Source: Rhodohalobacter sulfatireducens
GTDB lineage: Bacteria; Bacteroidota; Rhodothermia; Balneolales; Balneolaceae
DNA: 64,000 bases
NCBI RefSeq assembly: GCF_022012475.1
Contig: NZ_JAKLWS010000008.1
Location: forward strand, 1-64,000
Reading direction: 5' to 3'
The translations under genes and the position numbers were made by a program. A model generated the notes under the pieces. That model ran no database searches. It saw nothing but the letters and a program-made list of their open reading frames with translations, and was not told the origin of the DNA. This document shows positions 59,848-64,000 of this stretch, piece by piece; position 1 is the stretch's first letter, and each line of letters opens with the position of its first letter.

Positions 59848-60771
59848 TCAATCAAAAAATTTCATGACCATTTCGGTCAATTTGTTCAATTCGGACGGAT
59901 CGAAAGATATCAGAGTTTTTGAATTTCTTTTTTTTGACGTGATATCAAGTATGTCTCCATTCTTAAATAAGAGGATGGCTTCTTCCTCGTTAGCAGTAAT
60001 CTTAGCCAGATTTACTGATAAAATTGCCCGGTTGGTACCCTCTTCATTCAAAATTGCAATCAAATGAGATTCGGAGGAATCCGTTCCGGTAAATGAAATT
60101 GCCACTCTTCGATCTGAATCAATATCAAACAATTTGTAATACTGATTCATGGGCACAGGCAACAGGGTTTGTTTAAAATCAAGATACAAACGATTGCCTT
60201 CCGTCCCCTCCGACCAAAAGTTGTTTAGCAGCTCAACCAGCCAATCTTTCAATTCAGCATTGACCTCCTTGGAACAAAATCCCCGGCGATACCAGTAATT
60301 ATGATCTCTTTTGACCTCTGGAAAACTGAATTTCTCATCAAAAAAATTTACCTCCTCCTCTATCGAATCATCGGCTCGTTCAAACCAATAGTCCTCAATC
60401 CCGTTTGTCAAAACCAGGTGCCTTGCATTTACCTGCTTATTGTACCTTGCAGCCTGTACAGCCACGGCCTGGTTAAGATTTACGGTATCTGATTTGCACT
60501 CAATAAGAGTATGAGGTTTCATTTCATCAGAGTATAAAACAAGATCCGCCCTGAGTGTATTTTTGCTTTGTTGAAGTTTGACGGGTGTCTCAAATCCTAT
60601 TCTGGATTTTTTCCAATCGGTTTGATGCAGTAGATACTCTACCCATTGGAGACGGACTCTCTCCTCGGGACGGTTTTCGTACCGTTTCCTCAAGATGGGA
60701 TTGAAAAGCCAAAATCGATTATCCTGGACTACGACCTGTGGGAAATGGTTGTAAGCTATACTCTTCTTCAT
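59848..60771 (-). CDS. HsdR-N-like PD-(D/E)xK nuclease-domain protein
   Basis: 307 residues. The middle part has VRLQWVEYLLHQ, LRADLVLYSDEMKPHTLIECK, and AARYNKQVNARHLVLTNG. The Asp of LRADLV with ECK forms a PD-(D/E)xK nuclease core as in the N-terminal part of type I restriction HsdR. No methylase or specificity gene is nearby, and similar stand-alone proteins are common in Bacteroidota, so a housekeeping DNA role is as likely as restriction. The C-terminal third is unassigned. Confidence 0.78.
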   Translation of the reverse strand: MKKSIAYNHFPQVVVQDNRFWLFNPILRKRYENRPEERVRLQWVEYLLHQTDWKKSRIGFETPVKLQQSKNTLRADLVLYSDEMKPHTLIECKSDTVNLNQAVAVQAARYNKQVNARHLVLTNGIEDYWFERADDSIEEEVNFFDEKFSFPEVKRDHNYWYRRGFCSKEVNAELKDWLVELLNNFWSEGTEGNRLYLDFKQTLLPVPMNQYYKLFDIDSDRRVAISFTGTDSSESHLIAILNEEGTNRAILSVNLAKITANEEEAILLFKNGDILDITSKKRNSKTLISFDPSELNKLTEMVMKFFD

Positions 60772-60836
60772 GCGTAAAACTTACGAAAGATTAGATAAAG
60801 GAAAACTTCAAGGAATTGCTTGACTACTGAAACTAC

Positions 60837-62660
60837 CTACCCTTCGCCACCGCCTTTTACCACTTTATTGATATAAGCTTGCTGCGCAATTGAAAGAACA
60901 TTGTAAACCAGGTAATACAAGCTGAGCCCGGCTGCAAAGTTATTAAAAACCACAAGCATAATCACCGGCATGAGATACATGAATCCCTTCATGTTTGGTC
61001 CACCACTCGGGGCTGCTCCTCCACTCATACCACCGGAGAGCTTGGATTGGAAAAACATGGCAACGGACATCAGAAGAACAAAACCAGCAATCTGATCACC
61101 TATAACCGGCAGACTAAATGGCAGACTTAGTATGTAATCCGGTGCGGATAGATCACTCGCCCACAGGAACGATTCCTGGCGAATAATCATCGAATTTTGG
61201 AAGAAGTAGAACAGCGTAATTAAAATTGGGAACTGCATTAGCATGGGCAAGCAACCGCCAAGCGGATTCACCCCTGCTTTCTTGTAGAGAGCTATGGTCT
61301 CCTTCTGCTGTTTTTGAGGATCATCTTCATACTTTTCCTGGATCTCCTTCATTTTGGGCTGCAACTCTTTCATAGCTGCCATGCTCTTGAAACTCTTCTG
61401 AGTGAGCGGGAAGAGCAACAGTTTTACAATCACCCCAAAAAGGATAATCAAAATTCCGTAGTTCGAGACAAGACTGCTTCCAAACGCAAAGAATGGGATG
61501 ATGAGATATCGAACGAGCGGATCTGCAAACCATCTGAAAATAGCGTACCCGATCTCCACGACATCATAAGCATGCTCATCAAATTGATTGAGATCGTAAT
61601 AGCGGAGCGGGCCGGAATACAATTCGTAAGACAACTCATTACTTTGGACGTAGCTTGATTGTACCGCAGCCTGGTATCGATAGTATGTTTCAGGCAGTCC
61701 GCCTTGGGCCATATCTTCACCCCTCAAAATGGCAGCATTCGAATTTGTAACAGGTTTAATATATGTGCCGAAAAATCTTGATCGGGTAGAAACCCAATCA
61801 ATCGTACCGTTAATTCTCTGCTCTGTTTGTTCGGCTTCAGGAACCTGGAACTTCTCAAGTTCACCCCCGGCGAACACATAGGCGGCTGTGGCCTGCGCAT
61901 CCTGCGCCCTGTCTTGCTCGGTTAAATTCAATGCGGCCGTCCATCCAAAATCTACATTCGTACCGCTGATGTAATCCTGCATATTCACCAACCGGATATC
62001 CAGGTTGTAGGAATATTGATTACCAAAAAATGTATAGTTGAATATTAACTCCGAATCACCTTCCAGAGCCAATCGATACGACAATTCAGCACTTTCCCCA
62101 CCGCTGATCTCTATCGTTTCGGTTTCGGTAAGCGGCTCAAATACAAGCTTATCTGTTTCAATATTGAAATTCTGACTGGATAGAAATCCAAGCGAATAAG
62201 CAGAATGTGCGGTATTTCGAATCATTTGAACCTGTTGTTGATCCCAGGTCTGGTGATCTTTTAATATAATTCTTGATGGCCCAGCACCGAGATTGGTCAT
62301 CTCTATGGAATATTTTTCGGTTTGAACCATCGTGTATACCGTGTCGGCAAAACTGGCCGCACTAAATGCGCCCATATTCAATTCTCTTTGTGTCTCACCA
62401 ATTATTGGAGAACCCTGATTTTCGGTCTGCTCGGAATCATCACCCTGAGGTTCTGTTCTATCTGTTTGATTAGCAGTATCCTGGTTTGCAGCAATCAGAG
62501 AATCACTCTGTTGCTCAGCTTGTGCAGCGGCAATACTGTCTTGGGTTGCCTGTTCGGCTTGTCTGCGAGCGAGTTCTTCTTCACTGGGCATTGTGAACCA
62601 CGCCCACGCGATCGTTATCACAAAAATTAAAAGAAGACCGGTTACGGTGTTTCTATCCAA
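60837..62660 (-). CDS. yidC: Membrane protein insertase YidC
   Basis: Inserts and folds inner-membrane proteins alone or with Sec. TM1 is at residues 5-22 (TGLLLIFVITIAWAWF), followed by an acidic, Gln-rich linker, the P1 beta-supersandwich, and the core of five helices with LFPLTQKSFKSMAAMKELQP and GGCLPMLMQFPILITLFYFF. At 607 residues it is the Gram-negative type. It ends GGGEG. It follows rnpA with a 4-base gap, in the usual rpmH-rnpA-yidC order but without yidD. Confidence 0.96.
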   Translation of the reverse strand: MDRNTVTGLLLIFVITIAWAWFTMPSEEELARRQAEQATQDSIAAAQAEQQSDSLIAANQDTANQTDRTEPQGDDSEQTENQGSPIIGETQRELNMGAFSAASFADTVYTMVQTEKYSIEMTNLGAGPSRIILKDHQTWDQQQVQMIRNTAHSAYSLGFLSSQNFNIETDKLVFEPLTETETIEISGGESAELSYRLALEGDSELIFNYTFFGNQYSYNLDIRLVNMQDYISGTNVDFGWTAALNLTEQDRAQDAQATAAYVFAGGELEKFQVPEAEQTEQRINGTIDWVSTRSRFFGTYIKPVTNSNAAILRGEDMAQGGLPETYYRYQAAVQSSYVQSNELSYELYSGPLRYYDLNQFDEHAYDVVEIGYAIFRWFADPLVRYLIIPFFAFGSSLVSNYGILIILFGVIVKLLLFPLTQKSFKSMAAMKELQPKMKEIQEKYEDDPQKQQKETIALYKKAGVNPLGGCLPMLMQFPILITLFYFFQNSMIIRQESFLWASDLSAPDYILSLPFSLPVIGDQIAGFVLLMSVAMFFQSKLSGGMSGGAAPSGGPNMKGFMYLMPVIMLVVFNNFAAGLSLYYLVYNVLSIAQQAYINKVVKGGGEG

Positions 62661-62664
62661 AGTA

Positions 62665-63147
62665 TTAAACCTGTTTAGTTTCGCTGTTGGTGTTCGTTAC
62701 GGATCGAGTGTCTGCTTTCAACTGACGAGGTTCAAAATGTAATAAAGCCTCTCGCACCTCTTTTAACATTGGAAGCATTTCTTCTTGAACCTGGCCGAAT
62801 GAAAGTTCGGCTTTTCGGGCTAAAAAAGCTCCATGAAATCCAAACTGTTTGCTTGAAAAAAGATCTTGTACGAAATCCTGGTGGATTCGATACACTTCTC
62901 TCATGAGTCTTTTTGCTTTATTTCGTTGAACCGCGCCGGGAATGATCTTTTTAGGAGCTATGAACCCGATCAAACAACCTTCGGAGGGATCGTTATACAA
63001 TCTGTATCTAAACTGGATTGAGTCGGAAGTTAGCACGGTTGATTTTTCAAACAGACGTTGGAAGTTACGCCGGCCGCGTAAAATTTTTGATCGTGGTAAA
63101 GATTGATCAGGTTTGTCACTATCAGACCTATTTGGGTCCTTTTTCAT
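62665..63147 (-). CDS. rnpA: Ribonuclease P protein component
   Basis: The protein subunit of RNase P, which matures tRNA 5' ends. The hallmark RNR-like motif is [18 protein letters not shown], with [11 protein letters not shown] and IGFIAPKKI before it. An N-terminal extension of about 20 polar residues ([16 protein letters not shown]) precedes the conserved [11 protein letters not shown], so the true start could be later. With this ATG the gene overlaps rpmH by 20 bases in another frame. 160 residues is longer than the usual ~120. Confidence 0.93.
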   Translation of the reverse strand: MKKDPNRSDSDKPDQSLPRSKILRGRRNFQRLFEKSTVLTSDSIQFRYRLYNDPSEGCLIGFIAPKKIIPGAVQRNKAKRLMREVYRIHQDFVQDLFSSKQFGFHGAFLARKAELSFGQVQEEMLPMLKEVREALLHFEPRQLKADTRSVTNTNSETKQV

Positions 63148-63283
63148 TACTTGTTGTAAGCTTGTGTCGCCCTTTTCTGCGGCGGCGTTTAATCACATCT
63201 TTTCCGCTTTTGCTTTTATTGCGCTTACGGAATCCGTGTTTATTCGCTCTCTTTTTCTTACTTGGTTGGTATGTACGTTTCAT
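63128..63283 (-). CDS. rpmH: 50S ribosomal protein L34
   Basis: 51 residues from ATG at 63283 to TAG at 63128: [20 protein letters not shown], then [17 protein letters not shown] and TTSNEKGPK. The start and RNKSKSG/GRHKL pattern match L34. The C terminus is extended by about seven residues past the usual KL, which is what creates the 20-base overlap with rnpA. Confidence 0.97.
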   Translation of the reverse strand: MKRTYQPSKKKRANKHGFRKRNKSKSGKDVIKRRRRKGRHKLTTSNEKGPK

Positions 63284-63719
63284 AACCAGAATTTGGTCTA
63301 AAATTCAATGTCCTGTTTTTCGATAGACTCCAAAAATAAGAAGAAAATTATTAAAACCGAATCCCTTATTTCACAAAAATTTTCAGCAATTTGTTTCCGG
63401 GTAATGGCTGATTGACAGTTGTCAACATTTAGTGGTCAATTTAATGTTTTATATAAAAACTTATTGATGGCAAATGGGTATCTCGTTTGCTCCATCCTGA
63501 ATTTGCCCGGTAATTACTTGGTTGACAATTTTACCTACTCTCAACTGCTTTTTTGTAGTTTCACCACAAACCCCAATCTTTCTGTCATTATTACGTTAGG
63601 ATAATAAATTAAAACACTGGCATAATTATTGTAGCTTTATTAATCCTCCTGAAGCTTGTTGAACACTGGAATTATTAGCTGTAACTTGCTTAACTGAATT
63701 TTAAACGCTTCTTACTTAT
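63284..63719. other. Divergent promoter region of rpmH and secA
   Basis: A 436-base gap with no gene. It contains the palindrome TTGACA-GT-TGTCAA (63412-63425) and an imperfect direct repeat: CCGGGTAAT...GATTGACAGTT near 63398 and CCCGGTAAT...GGTTGACAATT near 63508. I saw no DnaA-box cluster (TTATNCACA), so there is no sign of oriC despite rpmH. Confidence 0.5.
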
Positions 63720-64000
63720 ATGTTAGAATATATATCAAAATTTCTCACCAGCATTTTCGGAACAAAGAGCGAAAGAGATCTAAAGAAAATCTGGCCCATT
63801 GTTGACGAAATCAAAAGCTATGAAGACGAAATTAAGGCTCTTTCGGATGAAGAGCTGAAACAAAAGACCGAGGAATTTAAACAGCTCATCAAAGACAGGA
63901 CACAGGAAGTCACAGATGAGATTAATGAAATTAAGGAAAAGATGGATTCGAACGATGAGTCTATCACGCTTGCCGAACGCCGGGAATTTTCTGATATAAT
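63720..64000 (+). CDS. secA: SecA preprotein translocase ATPase, N-terminal part (cut by window)
   Basis: From ATG at 63720 the frame is open to the window end: MLEYISKFLTSIFGTKSERD, KKIWPIVDEIKSYEDEIKAL, SDEELKQKTEEFKQLI. This is the N-terminal helix of SecA, which drives proteins through SecYEG. The stretch TQEVTDEINEIKEKMDSND looks like the start of the insertion seen in Bacteroidota-type SecA. The motor motifs lie beyond the window. Confidence 0.9.
   Translation, partial: MLEYISKFLTSIFGTKSERDLKKIWPIVDEIKSYEDEIKALSDEELKQKTEEFKQLIKDRTQEVTDEINEIKEKMDSNDESITLAERREFSDI

Noticed and set aside
59848-60771. Complete restriction-modification system
   Set aside because: Only an HsdR-N-like domain is present; there is no methyltransferase, specificity subunit or helicase nearby.
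63284-63719. Replication origin beside rpmH
   Set aside because: No DnaA-box cluster and no dnaA or dnaN; the neighbour is secA. rpmH alone does not mark oriC in this group.
1-64000. CRISPR arrays, tRNA or rRNA genes
   Set aside because: No regularly spaced repeats, no T-arm-like GGTTCGAATCC segment outside genes, and no rRNA-like stretch was seen by eye; a tRNAscan or Infernal run would be needed to exclude them fully.

Overview
The window looks like a chromosomal segment of a Balneolota/Rhodothermota-type or other Bacteroidota-related marine heterotroph. This is inferred from the gene mix, not from a marker search: TonB receptors with an N-terminal carboxypeptidase-regulatory-like domain, many lipoproteins and Tat-like leaders, a DUF4249-like lipoprotein, a Bacteroidota-type 600-residue protein of unknown function, moderate GC and long AT-rich gaps. 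No tRNA, rRNA, CRISPR array or prophage was seen.

Layout. 1-7.3 kb: unrelated metabolic genes (D-amino-acid aminotransferase, sugar isomerase lipoprotein, DksA-like and cold-shock proteins, DinB-like protein, sugar-porter MFS transporter, surface lipoprotein). 7.3-18 kb: mostly minus strand, with PEP carboxylase, a hydrolase, a lipase-maturation-factor gene broken by a one-base frameshift, a Kv-like channel, a putative gluzincin, and a small cluster with DUF3565 and a DUF488 remnant. 18-23 kb: a TonB receptor, a previously hidden group III truncated haemoglobin pseudogene, and the 600-residue unknown protein. 23.4-30.6 kb: an ArsR-rhodanese regulator, a DUF2892 membrane protein and a complete RND efflux system. 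31-33.7 kb: U32 peptidase with ferredoxin, and an aldo/keto reductase.

33.8-46 kb is the functional centre: a nitrogen-oxide and haem island. It holds the di-iron repair protein Ric, an Rrf2 regulator, a lipoprotein cytochrome c, a clade II-type nosZ with an extra membrane protein, nosL, nosD, nosF and nosY, then haem A synthase, an unknown polytopic membrane protein, a second Rrf2 regulator and hemN. The same 6-4-6 palindrome (AAGACA-N4-WGTCTY) lies upstream of ric and of both Rrf2 genes, which suggests one nitrosative/redox regulon. The dead NO-type globin at 21 kb fits the same theme.

46-47.6 kb is a three-gene HipBST-type toxin-antitoxin operon with its own repeated operator. 50-56 kb is a metal region: a Fur-family regulator, a Zn/Cd-type P-ATPase whose 3' end is partly duplicated, and a TonB receptor behind two TTAG...CTAA palindromes. 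57.6-58.4 kb carries a REP-associated tyrosine transposase (RAYT) flanked on both sides by REP-like hairpins; two further copies lie at 30.9 and 41.6 kb. The window ends in the yidC-rnpA-rpmH cluster, divergent from the start of secA.

Intergenic DNA is rich in dispersed hairpins of at least three sequence families. All identifications come from reading motifs by eye. No database search was run.
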